The notes beneath the pieces are model-generated. The model did not search any database, was not told the DNA's origin, and was given only the letters and a program-made list of their open reading frames with translations. From contig NZ_QJOW01000002.1 of the NCBI RefSeq assembly GCF_009184545.1, positions 372,001-436,000 on the forward strand: 64,000 bases of DNA, in the 5' to 3' direction. The DNA comes from Halosegnis rubeus. GTDB lineage: Archaea > Halobacteriota > Halobacteria > Halobacteriales > Haloarculaceae. This document shows, one piece after another, positions 52,713 to 60,926 of the stretch (positions are counted from its first letter, which is position 1; each line of letters starts with the position of its first letter). The position numbers and the translations under genes are program-made.

Positions 52713-53939
52713 ATGAGCGAGGGAGACGCATCGACGACACGACCGAAGCGGCTGGCACGCGTCCTCGGTGCCCAGGCTGCGCTGTGGCTCCCCGCACTCG
52801 TCGCCGTCCTCTCCGTCGTCACCGGCATCGTCAACATCGGTTCGATGAACGTCTCCGGACCGCTCGCACCGTACGTCTCGCCGACGGTCGAACAGACGGT
52901 CGGGTTCACCGGCGTGCTCACCGGCTTCCTGATGATGGCAGCCGCGTACGGGCTCCGAAACCAACTGCGTGTGGCGTGGATTCTCACGGTCATCCTGCTG
53001 CCCGTCACCGCTGTTCAGGGGCTGGCGCAGGCGAGTCAGTACTCCTATCCACTGGTCGTGGTTTCGCTCGTCTCCATTCCGACGGTGCTCGCGAATCATC
53101 GGCTGTTCGACCGGGAGTTCGACCTCTCGACGGCACAGCTCGCGTCGCTGCTCGCCGTCGTCGGCACGCAGGCGTACGGCACCATCGGCTCGTACGTGCT
53201 CCGCGAGGAGTTCACCGGCATCCAGTCGGTCACCGACGCCTTCTACTTCACGCTGGTCACTTCCTCAACGGTCGGCTACGGTGACGCCATCCCCGCTACC
53301 GCCTCCCCCGAAGCGCGGCTGTTCACGATGTCCGTCATCGTCCTCGGCGTCGCTAGCTTCGGTGTCGCACTCACCACCCTCGTCGGGCCGGCGATCGAGG
53401 CCCGCTTCACGAACGCACTCGGAATCATGAACGACTCTACACTCGACATCCTCGACAACCACATCATCGTGGTCGGGGTCTCAGACCTCACCGAACCGGT
53501 TATCGAAGAACTCGCCGCTGCCGCGACGCCCCCGCAGTTCGTCGTTATCACGCGCTCGTCCGAACGGGCACAGGAGTTTCGGGCCAAGGACATCGAAGTG
53601 GTCGTCGCCGACCCCTCCGACGAGGAGCCGCTCTCCCGGGTCGGTGTCGAGCGTGCCCGCGCGCTGGTGGCCGCCACCGACGACGACGCACAGGACGCGC
53701 TCGCGATACTCACAGCCCGCGAACTCAGCCCCGAACTGAACATCGTGGCGGCCGCCACCGAACGCGAGAACGCAAAGAAGCTCCGGCGAGCCGGTGCCGA
53801 TACGGTCATCTCGCCGGCTGTCATCGGCGGGCATCTCCTCGTCCAAAGCGCGATGGAGACGGGCGACATGGAGTCGCTCGCCGCACAGATAATGGATGTG
53901 CCGGACGAAGACCAAATCGAGGTGGACGAAGATGGATAA
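52713..53939 (+). CDS. Potassium channel with RCK (TrkA-N) domain, 408 aa
   Basis: Hydrophobic helices span about residues 20-45, 60-80, 88-108, 112-130 and 143-162, with a pore loop and the potassium filter TVGYGD at 186-191 followed by the inner helix. From about 248 a Rossmann RCK domain follows (IIVVGVSDLTEPVIEEL, then VVVADPSDEEPL). This is a ligand-gated potassium channel. The small gene downstream overlaps its stop. The neighbouring divergent TrkA-C gene is broken. Confidence 0.92.
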   Translation: MSEGDASTTRPKRLARVLGAQAALWLPALVAVLSVVTGIVNIGSMNVSGPLAPYVSPTVEQTVGFTGVLTGFLMMAAAYGLRNQLRVAWILTVILLPVTAVQGLAQASQYSYPLVVVSLVSIPTVLANHRLFDREFDLSTAQLASLLAVVGTQAYGTIGSYVLREEFTGIQSVTDAFYFTLVTSSTVGYGDAIPATASPEARLFTMSVIVLGVASFGVALTTLVGPAIEARFTNALGIMNDSTLDILDNHIIVVGVSDLTEPVIEELAAAATPPQFVVITRSSERAQEFRAKDIEVVVADPSDEEPLSRVGVERARALVAATDDDAQDALAILTARELSPELNIVAAATERENAKKLRRAGADTVISPAVIGGHLLVQSAMETGDMESLAAQIMDVPDEDQIEVDEDG

Positions 53940-54276
53940 ACTCACCATCGGCGACCGGACCTTCGACCCCGACGATATCACCGACGCGCACATCTCCCAC
54001 GGTCGCCGTGACTTCCGTCCGCTCGTCGCCGGAATGAGTCTCATCCTCCTCGCCGTGCTCGTCCCGACAGTCGGCGTCGCCGCTGGTGTCGACTTCTGGA
54101 CGATAGCACCGGTCGGCGCCGGGCTGTTCGTGCTGTCGCCGGCCGCGTTCTATCTGTGGCTCCGGTCCTCGAAGGAAGTGCTCGTCGTCGTTGCCGACGA
54201 CGAACTGTACCGGTTTGCCGTCGAGAACGTCGGCCAACACCGCGTGAACGAACTCACCGAGGAGTTCAGTAAATAA
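53932..54276 (+). CDS. Small membrane protein, 114 aa
   Basis: A charged N-terminus (MDKLTIGDRTFDPDDI), two hydrophobic helices (about residues 33-53 and 61-79) and a C-terminal soluble tail with ELYRFAVENVG. It overlaps the channel gene by 8 bases and is probably a partner subunit or co-expressed protein, which is inference. Its end overlaps phoU by 11 bp, tail to tail. Confidence 0.7.
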   Translation: MDKLTIGDRTFDPDDITDAHISHGRRDFRPLVAGMSLILLAVLVPTVGVAAGVDFWTIAPVGAGLFVLSPAAFYLWLRSSKEVLVVVADDELYRFAVENVGQHRVNELTEEFSK

Positions 54277-54946
54277 GCTCGTCGTCGGACTCGACCATGT
54301 AGAGAGTCCGACCCGCGATGTTGACGGCGTGGTCACCGACGCGTTCAAGATCGCGCACGGTGAGCAGGAACCGCGACACGTCGGCCATCAGCGCCTCGAT
54401 CTCGGCATCGTCGCTGTCGGCTTCGATCTCCGTCTCGATGAGGTCGCGCACGACGACCGTGGAGGCGCGCTCACACAACTCGTCGATCTCGTCGTCGCGC
54501 TCTGCGACCTCGAACGTGCGGTCTGCGTCCTCGTCGTCGTACGCACCCATCGCGTCTTCCACCATCTCGATGACGGCATCGCCGATTGCCTGGATATCCA
54601 CGTCCGGATAGCGGTCCTGCTCTGCGTCGAGGGTGTACTCCCCCAGATTTGTCGCGAGGTCACCGATGCGTTCGAGGTCGGTGATGATCTTGAACGATGC
54701 CGCGATGAATCGCAGGTCGCCGGCCACCGGCTGCTGGAGACTCAACAGGTCGATACAGTCGCTCTCTAAGTCGAGATACAGCTGATTGATCTCGCCGTCT
54801 CCTTCGATGACCTCCCACGCCAGCTCATCGTCCTTCTCTTCGAGCGCCGATAGCCCCGTGCGAAGTCGCTCGAGCACGAGCTCGCTCATGTACAGTACGT
54901 CCTCTTGAAGCTCGCCGAGCTTCGCCTGATACCCCTCTCGTGCCAT
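54266..54946 (-). CDS. phoU: PhoU-family phosphate-signalling protein, 226 aa
   Basis: Two PhoU helical bundles. The metal-binding motifs are present: ITDLERIGDLATN near residues 86-98 in the first bundle and VRDLERVGDHAVNIA near 195-209 in the second. In known systems PhoU restrains the phosphate transporter. No pst genes lie in this window. The ATG at 54946 (MAREGYQAKL) is typical. The upstream spacer of 269 bp is shared with an AbrB-PhoU gene. Confidence 0.9.
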   Translation of the reverse strand: MAREGYQAKLGELQEDVLYMSELVLERLRTGLSALEEKDDELAWEVIEGDGEINQLYLDLESDCIDLLSLQQPVAGDLRFIAASFKIITDLERIGDLATNLGEYTLDAEQDRYPDVDIQAIGDAVIEMVEDAMGAYDDEDADRTFEVAERDDEIDELCERASTVVVRDLIETEIEADSDDAEIEALMADVSRFLLTVRDLERVGDHAVNIAGRTLYMVESDDELIY

Positions 54947-55215
54947 ATTCGTACGACTGCAGCGGAAGGAAAATACCTTTGGGTATGTCAATATATATGT
55001 TAGTATCTTGCGGCGGCTGCTGGTCTCAGGCGACCACGACGTCACGCCGCCACGCCGCAAACACGCGGACTCTACGTGAATCTGCACCGATGTGGATAAA
55101 AAGCGTTGCTCTGTGCTCTTGATATTTGACTATTCTACCGGGTATCTGTGAGTACTGCTAACTTTGACTATATAGTACGCACACGACTTATGGTTGTGCC
55201 CCGTGGACTCGTGGT
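54947..55215. promoter_or_regulatory. Divergent regulatory region phoU / abrB-phoU
   Basis: The spacer is unusually A/T-rich for this genome. TTTGACTAT occurs twice (55125-55133 and 55163-55171), 38 bases apart, in front of the abrB-phoU gene. A TATA-like ACTTATGG at 55187-55194 is 27 bases before ATG 55216. For phoU, AAGG and CCTT flank AAAATA at 54966-54979, and an ATATATAT run at 54991-54998 could be its TATA box with a short leader. Confidence 0.5.
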
Positions 55216-56211
55216 ATGGAGACACGGAAGGTGCAGGTGACGGGCGGATCGACGTACACGGTGAGTCTTCCCAAGGAGTGGGCGACGACCAACGGCATCA
55301 GTGGCGGGAGTGTCGTCGAGTTCCATCCCGAAGAGGGGTCGCTGTTGCTCACCCCTCGCAACGAGGAGGAACGCACCGAGGGAACCCTCGACATCACCGG
55401 GCTGACCGACGACCAACTGACGCGCGCGGTGATGATGATGTACGTGAGCGGCTTCGACGTCATCACCCTCGAAACGCCGCGTATCACCGCCGACCAGCGC
55501 CGGACGATCCGCCGGGCCGCACAGGGGCTGGTCGGGCTGGAGGTCATCGGTGAGACGAGCGAACACGTCCAGCTTCGGGACCTGTTGGACTCCTCGGAGC
55601 TGTCGATTCACAACGCCGTCACCCGGATGCGGCTCGTCGCGACGACGATGCTCTCTGACGCGGTCGACGCGCTCGTCGAGGACGACGCCGACCTCGCGAC
55701 CGACGTGACACAGCGCGACGACGACGTGAACCGACTCTACTACATGGTGTCGCGCGTCTTCCGGTCGGTGCTGCGTGACCCGTCTGCGGCCGCCGAAATC
55801 GGCTTCGACCGCGAGACGACCTTCGATTACCACTCGTGTGCCCGCCAGCTCGAACGCGTGGCCGACCACGCCTCGAAGATCGCCGCCAACGCACAGACGC
55901 TCGACGCCCCGCCCGAAGACGTGGCGAGCGAACTCCAACAGCTCCACGAGGCCGCCGACACCGTCATCGAGCAGGCGATGGACGCCATGCTCGCCGACGA
56001 CTCCGAGGAGGCGACCCGCATCGCGACCGAGGCCCACGAGGCCGTCACCGCCGTCGACGACCACGTCCGCGAGGCGGACACGCTCCTCCTCGATTTGGAG
56101 CCGCAGCAGGCGCAGCTGCTCGGACTCGTCGTTGACTCGCTGTCGCGGGCGGGCGACTACGGTGGCAACATCGCCGAGTCCGCACTCCAGAAGGCCGCGC
56201 CGAAGCCGTAG
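55216..56211 (+). CDS. AbrB/SpoVT-PhoU fusion regulator, 331 aa
   Basis: Residues 1-45 form an AbrB/SpoVT DNA-binding domain (QVTGGSTYTVSLPKEWA, then GSVVEFHPEEGSLLL). Residues 100-325 carry a PhoU domain with ARQLERVADHASKI near 209-222 and SLSRAGDYGGNIAE near 307-320. This archaeal fusion combines a phosphate sensor with direct DNA binding and may control the divergent phoU. 331 residues is the usual length. Confidence 0.9.
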   Translation: METRKVQVTGGSTYTVSLPKEWATTNGISGGSVVEFHPEEGSLLLTPRNEEERTEGTLDITGLTDDQLTRAVMMMYVSGFDVITLETPRITADQRRTIRRAAQGLVGLEVIGETSEHVQLRDLLDSSELSIHNAVTRMRLVATTMLSDAVDALVEDDADLATDVTQRDDDVNRLYYMVSRVFRSVLRDPSAAAEIGFDRETTFDYHSCARQLERVADHASKIAANAQTLDAPPEDVASELQQLHEAADTVIEQAMDAMLADDSEEATRIATEAHEAVTAVDDHVREADTLLLDLEPQQAQLLGLVVDSLSRAGDYGGNIAESALQKAAPKP

Positions 56212-56241
56212 CTCACCGGCGCAAAAACAGGAGAACCGGAG

Positions 56242-56616
56242 TTACTCGACGAGAACGGCGTTGACCTGTCCGTCCTGTCCCGGGCGGGATGTGACGCGGG
56301 CGTCGCCCTCCGGCGTCTCGATGACGGCACCCTTCGTGATGATGTTCCGTCGGACGTAGTTCGGGTCGGCGTCGTTCTCGGCGACGTTCTCGATGGTGGT
56401 CGAGACGGTCTCGCCGTCGCCGGTCGCGACGGTCGCGGTGTCGCTCTCGATGGCACGGACCTTGGTGTTGCCGCCGCGCGTCTCGACGACCTTCAGCTTC
56501 TTGTCGCCGACGGTCGTCTCCGTCGGGGAGTTGCCGAGTTCGTGTTTTCGCTTCTTGTGGGTCGTGCGTCGCCGTCCGCCGGTTCGCTTCGTCGTGGAAC
56601 GTCCGTGGCTCTTCAT
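56242..56616 (-). CDS. rps8e: 30S ribosomal protein S8e
   Basis: Archaeal/eukaryotic small-subunit protein. HGRSTTKRTGGRRR at residues 4-17 and HKKRKHELG near 20-28 are the family start; ITKGAVIETPEGDARVTSRP follows. 124 residues is standard, and the acidic middle is a halophile adaptation. ATG 56616. Confidence 0.95.
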   Translation of the reverse strand: MKSHGRSTTKRTGGRRRTTHKKRKHELGNSPTETTVGDKKLKVVETRGGNTKVRAIESDTATVATGDGETVSTTIENVAENDADPNYVRRNIITKGAVIETPEGDARVTSRPGQDGQVNAVLVE

Positions 56617-56705
56617 ACCCGAATCTCGCCACTCGCAGACTTGAATCGTTCGACTCACACTCCGACAGCGACGGGAATAAAACGGCTCGCCATCTCTGGG
56701 CGGAC

Positions 56706-57146
56706 ATGAGCCTCCGTATCGCCGTCGCCGCCCCGTTCCTCGCGGCCGGTTCACGGTCGATGCCAGAGAGCAGTTTCGTCGTCGACTTGTCGCTTGACCG
56801 CGACTGGTTCTCGCCGGACCAGGCCAAGCGACTCGTCGATGTCGCCACCGGCGAGGGACTCCTCTCTCGCGAGGACGGCGAGCTACGCCCGACGTTCGAC
56901 CCCGAGACCGTCGCCGTCCCCGACGGCTTCCACCCCGACGAGTCCATCCTCCAACAGCGGTCCGTCTTCGAGACCGTCCTCGACCGGTGTCTCGACCACG
57001 GCATCGAAAAACAGACCGCCGTCGCCGGCATCAACAAGCTCCAGGCGAATCTCGCGGTCACCATCGAGGCCGCGGCGGTCCTCTTTGCCCACAAGCGGGG
57101 TATCGACGTGCGGTCGGAGGCCGAGACCGCACTGGAGGAACTCTGA
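56706..57146 (+). CDS. DUF2240-family protein, 146 aa
   Basis: An archaeal family with a helical N-terminal part (RIAVAAPFLAAGSRSMP) and a FDPETVAVPDGFHPDESIL central stretch. It commonly sits beside S8e in haloarchaea. Function unknown. Its stop shares one base with the next ATG (TGATG), implying coupled translation. Confidence 0.8.
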   Translation: MSLRIAVAAPFLAAGSRSMPESSFVVDLSLDRDWFSPDQAKRLVDVATGEGLLSREDGELRPTFDPETVAVPDGFHPDESILQQRSVFETVLDRCLDHGIEKQTAVAGINKLQANLAVTIEAAAVLFAHKRGIDVRSEAETALEEL

Positions 57147-57514
57147 TGGTCGAAGACCGCACCACGGACGGCACCCGCATCGCCGAACTGCTCTCCTCGG
57201 AGATTCACGGTCGGGAATCGGGGGCGCTCGGTTCGCTTTCCGTTACGGACGCCGACCGCGAGGTCGACCCGCGCGAGGACAGCGCGTACGTGTTCACGGT
57301 CTCGCGGGACGACGGGTCGGTCGCGACGGTCCACGTCCACCCGGACCGTATCCACCTCGAAGTCGCCACGACACCCGACCGCGTGGCCGAACTGGCCGGT
57401 GACCTCGGTCTGCGTGCCCGGCCGAAGGCCGTCGACCCGCCCCAGACGCTCGTCTTCATCGAGGACGGCGCAGAAGTCAAACGCGCGACCGACCTGCTCG
57501 CCGCGCTCGCGTAA
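57146..57514 (+). CDS. Conserved hypothetical protein, 122 aa
   Basis: Alpha/beta pattern without cysteines or membrane segments (AELLSSEIHGRESG, DDGSVATVHVHPDRIHLEVA partly). It is co-translated with the DUF2240 gene. No family assigned. The IS608-like element begins 16 bases after its stop. Confidence 0.7.
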   Translation: MVEDRTTDGTRIAELLSSEIHGRESGALGSLSVTDADREVDPREDSAYVFTVSRDDGSVATVHVHPDRIHLEVATTPDRVAELAGDLGLRARPKAVDPPQTLVFIEDGAEVKRATDLLAALA

Positions 57515-57540
57515 CGCCAACGGATTTACGCAAGTACGAG

Positions 57541-57567
57541 GAGAAAGCCCCGTGGTTTAGCGCGGGG
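57541..57567 (+). repeat. Left-end hairpin of the IS608-like element
   Basis: Seven-pair stem CCCCGTG/CGCGGGG (one G-T pair) with loop GTTTAG, preceded by GAGAAAG. Confidence 0.8.
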
Positions 57568-57867
57568 ATGAATCCGACACCTCTCCCACAAACCACGTCC
57601 GACGTGCTGAACGGATGTGTTAAGCAAGTAGTCACCGTACTACCAGTCAACCGAGGCGGCCGGCCCGCCCTGCTAATCGGACAGTATCGGGATTCTCCGA
57701 TTCCACGCAAAAGCATCCCGTTCTGTTGTGGATTTCGGGATGCAGGCAGTAAACGTATCTCTAAATCCCATGCCGTCATAGGAGTACCGGCTGGTTGGCA
57801 CAGCCAGTAGTTGTCTTTTGAGGCGACTACAAACCGTAAACATCCCAACCCAGCGGTGCGGTGCCGT

Positions 57868-57903
57868 GGGAATCCTCGTGCTTCAGCGCGGGGAGGATGT
57901 CAA
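57868..57903 (+). repeat. Right-end hairpin of the IS608-like element
   Basis: Seven-pair stem CCTCGTG/CGCGGGG with loop CTTCAG, preceded by GGGAAT and followed by AGGATGTCAA. Its stem is nearly the same as that of the left end. Confidence 0.82.
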
Positions 57904-57927
57904 GCGTGGTTCCTGTACGGATACGGT

Positions 57928-58503
57928 ATGCTGTCACAAGCTACGCCCGAGTCGGCTGCCGACTCCGCCACGCGGACGGCCTTCGTCGAGTTTCTCGACG
58001 GACTGGTCGGCGCGATTCCTCACATCCTCTCGGGTCTCGTCTTCCTCGTCGGCTCGTATCTCGTTATCAAACCCGCGTTGACCGTCACCCGATTCGTCCT
58101 CAGTCGGCTGTTGCCCGCCGAGCAGAAACTCATCGTTGACCTCTCGGTCGCGGTCGTCGGCCTGTTTCTGTGGTTCGGGGCCGCACTCGCCCTGCTCAAA
58201 ATCGTCGGCTTGGGCGATATCGCGGCCAGTCTCGGCACCGCGGCGGGGTTCATCGGCTTGGGGGTCGCCTTCGCGCTCAAGGAGATGATCGCCGACACGG
58301 TCGCGGGCGTGTATCTGCTTCGTGACTCGGATTTCAACCACGGCGATGCCGTCACCACCGCCTCCGTCACCGGCACCATCGTCGATATCGACCTGCGGAA
58401 GACGCGGATTCGGGCCGACAACGGCGACCTCGTCGTCGTCGCGAACCGCGACGTGGAAAAGAAGTGGACGAACCAGACCGCCTCGACGAAGCCGGCCGAG
58501 TGA
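57928..58503 (+). CDS. MscS-like small mechanosensitive channel protein, 191 aa
   Basis: Three hydrophobic segments (about residues 33-55, 68-92 and 98-118), then an MscS-type beta domain (GDAVTTASVTGTIVDIDLRKTRI partly, ADNGDLVVVANRDVEKKWT). It lacks the large C-terminal vestibule of MscS, so it is a short form. The ATG at 57928 lies 25 bases after the end of the IS608-like element; the usual TATA box may now be on the far side of that element. Confidence 0.8.
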   Translation: MLSQATPESAADSATRTAFVEFLDGLVGAIPHILSGLVFLVGSYLVIKPALTVTRFVLSRLLPAEQKLIVDLSVAVVGLFLWFGAALALLKIVGLGDIAASLGTAAGFIGLGVAFALKEMIADTVAGVYLLRDSDFNHGDAVTTASVTGTIVDIDLRKTRIRADNGDLVVVANRDVEKKWTNQTASTKPAE

Positions 58504-58551
58504 GCCGCCACGCAACGCAACGTTGTAGTAGTCGCCTCGCGCGCTCTCGAT

Positions 58552-59349
58552 ATGGCGTTCTTCGACGAGTTGGCCGCGCGTATCGAGACGACAGACAGCG
58601 TCGTCTCCGTCGGTCTCGACCCCGACCCGGACCGGCTTCCCGACTTCCTCGACGGCGACCTCCCGCGGTGGGGGTTCAATCGTCGCGTCATCGACGCGAC
58701 CCACGAGCACGCGGCGTGTTACAAACCCAACGCCGCCTTCTACGAGGACCCCGACGGCTGGCGTGCGCTCGAAGAGACTGTCGCGTACGCCCACGGGAAG
58801 GGCGTCCCCGTCCTACTCGACGCCAAGCGCGGCGACATCGGGAACACCGCGCGCCAGTACGCCGGCGTCCTCGATACCGTCGACGCGATTACGGTCAATC
58901 CGTATCTCGGTGAGGACTCGCTCCAGCCGTTCCTCTCCCGTCGGGATGCGGGCGTGTTCGTGCTCGCGCGCACGTCCAACCCGGGTGCGCGCGACTTCCA
59001 GAATCTCGAAGTCGGCAACGACAAGCGACTCTACGAGTACGTCGCTCAACGCGCCGCCGAGTGGAGCGACGGTAACGTCGGACTCGTCGTCGGCGCGACT
59101 GCACCAGAAGAACTCGAAGCGGTGCGCGAACTCGTCCCCGACCTGCCCTTCCTCGTGCCGGGGGTCGGCGCACAGGGCGGGGACGCCGAGGCCGCCGTCG
59201 AGCACGGACTCGCCGGCGGGGTCGGGCTGGTGAACTCCTCGCGCGGCATCATCTTCGCCGGCGAGGAGGCGGGCGAGGAGTCGGCGTACTTCGATGCGGC
59301 CGGTGACGCTGCACGCCGGCTCAAGCGCCGGCTCAACGAGTACCGCTAG
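58552..59349 (+). CDS. pyrF: Orotidine 5'-phosphate decarboxylase (PyrF type 2)
   Basis: Makes UMP in pyrimidine synthesis. TIM barrel with the catalytic Asp90, Lys92 and Asp95 in LDAKRGDIG, plus VGLDPDP near 20-26 and GVGAQGGDAEAAV near 203-215. The 265-residue length and NTARQYAG segment mark the type 2 class. Its stop overlaps the convergent zinc-finger gene by 4 bases. Confidence 0.95.
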   Translation: MAFFDELAARIETTDSVVSVGLDPDPDRLPDFLDGDLPRWGFNRRVIDATHEHAACYKPNAAFYEDPDGWRALEETVAYAHGKGVPVLLDAKRGDIGNTARQYAGVLDTVDAITVNPYLGEDSLQPFLSRRDAGVFVLARTSNPGARDFQNLEVGNDKRLYEYVAQRAAEWSDGNVGLVVGATAPEELEAVRELVPDLPFLVPGVGAQGGDAEAAVEHGLAGGVGLVNSSRGIIFAGEEAGEESAYFDAAGDAARRLKRRLNEYR

Positions 59350-59558
59350 TCGACGCGGTAGGTGTCGACGCCGTCGTCGAAGCCGTCGTCGTCGCGCTCT
59401 TCGACGGGGTCGTGTGGACGACGAAGCTCCGCGGCGCACTCGGTGCAGTAACCGGAGTCGCGGTCGTAGTGCTCGTCACAGACGAGCTTGCCACAGCGGT
59501 CACAGCCGAACGATGCGTCACCGGTCGTGCACAGCTCACAGCCACCGGAGATGCTCAT
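59346..59558 (-). CDS. Small zinc-finger protein, 70 aa
   Basis: Eight potential zinc ligands in MSISGGCELC, CDRCGKLVCDEHY and YCTEC, followed by an acidic tail. The pattern of CxxC and C-x4-C-x2-H resembles a B-box or AN1-like two-zinc fold. Function unknown; haloarchaea carry many such microproteins. ATG 59558. Confidence 0.72.
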   Translation of the reverse strand: MSISGGCELCTTGDASFGCDRCGKLVCDEHYDRDSGYCTECAAELRRPHDPVEERDDDGFDDGVDTYRVD

Positions 59559-59634
59559 ACTGGCGTTACACCGTGTGCGGGCAAAAGTGTAGGGCGGGTG
59601 AGCCGGGCGAGTGACTTACCACACCCACGGCCGT

Positions 59635-60204
59635 ATGGAGGGTGTGAATCGCTCGTCGCTCGTCGTCGGGCTCATGGGTGTCTTCGCCGGTATGACCGTC
59701 GTCATGGTCCTGCTCGCGTTGACGCTAGGGAGTCCGGTCGTCTTCATCTTCGCGACCCCGTTTGCCGCGGCGACGTATCTGTTCTACCAGCAGGCGTCGG
59801 GAAAGATGCGCGAGCGCATCGAACAGCAGGCGCGACAGGCCCGAATGGCGAACGAACAGCGCCGCCGACAGGGTGGGGGGACACAGCCCGGCGAACAGGG
59901 GCGGACGCGCGGGGAGACCGGTGGGTTCGGTGCCGGTCCGCGCTTTGGCGACGCCAACACCCGGTTCGGTCGCCAGTCCGGCGCGGGCGGCCGGACGCGA
60001 CAGGGCCAACGCATCGACTCTTCGACGCCTTCCGGCCCCTCGCGCACCGAGGCGGCAGACATCCTCGGGGTCGCGCCCGACGCCGACGAACAGGCCATCA
60101 AGCGAGCCTACCGCGAGGCCGTAAAGGAGAAACACCCCGACCGCGGCGGCGACGAGGAGGAGTTCAAGGACGTGACCGAGGCGTACGACCGCTTGACGGA
60201 GTAG
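59635..60204 (+). CDS. Membrane-anchored J-domain protein, 189 aa
   Basis: Two hydrophobic helices near residues 8-30 and 33-52, a Gln/Arg/Gly-rich flexible middle (80-135), and a C-terminal J domain with HPD in KEKHPDRGG (about 166-174). It would recruit Hsp70 (DnaK) to the membrane. The ATG at 59635 gives MEGVNRSSLVV; an upstream in-frame ATG at 59611 is less likely as it precedes the TATA-like box region. Confidence 0.85.
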   Translation: MEGVNRSSLVVGLMGVFAGMTVVMVLLALTLGSPVVFIFATPFAAATYLFYQQASGKMRERIEQQARQARMANEQRRRQGGGTQPGEQGRTRGETGGFGAGPRFGDANTRFGRQSGAGGRTRQGQRIDSSTPSGPSRTEAADILGVAPDADEQAIKRAYREAVKEKHPDRGGDEEEFKDVTEAYDRLTE

Positions 60205-60233
60205 CTTTTGTTGCTCCCGGTGTGAGCGAACGC

Positions 60234-60926
60234 ATGCGCCCCCTCGCTGTCGATATCGACGGGACTCTCACCAGAACACACGACGACGTGGGGCTTGACC
60301 CGCGGGTGTTCGACGCACTGCGCGCCTATCACGACCACGCGCCGGTCGTCATCGCCACGGGGAAGGCGTTCCCGTTTCCGACCGCACTGTGTCGATACCT
60401 GAACCTCCCCAACCGCGTCATCGCCGAGAACGGCGGTGTCACGCTGTGTGAGTCGGCCGGTATCACCCACAACGGCGACCCCGAGGCCGCGCGTGCCGTC
60501 GCCGACGCCTACCGCGCGGCCGGCTACGATCTCGGGTGGGGGACTCCCGACCTCACGAACTACTGGCGCGAGACGGAGGTGGCCGTCGCGCTCGAGCAAC
60601 CGTTCGAACCCCTCCAATCGCTCGCGACCGAACACGGACTGGAGGTCGTCGACACGGGCTACGCCTACCACGTTAAGGCTCCGGACGTCGACAAGGGTAC
60701 CGGCCTGGAGACGATAGCCGCGGACCTCGGCTACGAACCGAGTGAGTTTCTCGCTATCGGCGACAGCGAGAACGACGCCGAACTGTTCGACATCGCCGGC
60801 GAGTCGTACGCCGTCGCCAACGCCGACGACACCGCGAGGGCGGCCGCCGACACCGTCACCGAGGCGGGCTTTGCCGACGGCTTCTTGGAGGCACTGGACG
60901 AGGCCTCGGTCGATGCCGCTCCGTGA
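60234..60926 (+). CDS. pgp: Phosphoglycolate phosphatase, archaeal HAD type
   Basis: HAD-superfamily phosphatase of the Cof/TA0175-like branch. Motif I DIDGTLT at residues 7-13, a Thr/Lys pair near 42-44 (IATGKAFP), Lys near 148 in VKAPDVDKGTGL, and motif IV GDSENDAELF near 179-188. 230 residues. Start ATG 60234 is 27 bases after CTTTTG. The transporter gene overlaps its end by 14 bases. Confidence 0.87.
   Translation: MRPLAVDIDGTLTRTHDDVGLDPRVFDALRAYHDHAPVVIATGKAFPFPTALCRYLNLPNRVIAENGGVTLCESAGITHNGDPEAARAVADAYRAAGYDLGWGTPDLTNYWRETEVAVALEQPFEPLQSLATEHGLEVVDTGYAYHVKAPDVDKGTGLETIAADLGYEPSEFLAIGDSENDAELFDIAGESYAVANADDTARAAADTVTEAGFADGFLEALDEASVDAAP

Larger units (their letters stand above)
57530..57903 (+). 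mobile_element. Non-autonomous IS200/IS605-group element (IS608-like ends), 374 bp
   Basis: Left side: TTAC (57526-57529, the target tetranucleotide), then the guide AAAG (57544-57547) directly before a hairpin CCCCGTG/CGCGGGG with loop GTTTAG (57548-57567). Right side: the guide GAAT (57870-57873) directly before a hairpin CCTCGTG/CGCGGGG with loop CTTCAG (57874-57893), then AGGATG and the end TCAA (57900-57903). These are the cleavage sites and guides of IS608-type Y1 transposases. No transposase or TnpB is encoded inside. The interior is less GC-rich than its surroundings. It resembles the palindrome-associated elements (PATEs) described in haloarchaea. Confidence 0.85.

Noticed and set aside
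57568-57810. An 80-residue frame inside the IS608-like element as a tnpA or tnpB remnant
   Set aside because: No HUH, catalytic Tyr or RuvC-type motif can be seen; it is most likely non-coding.
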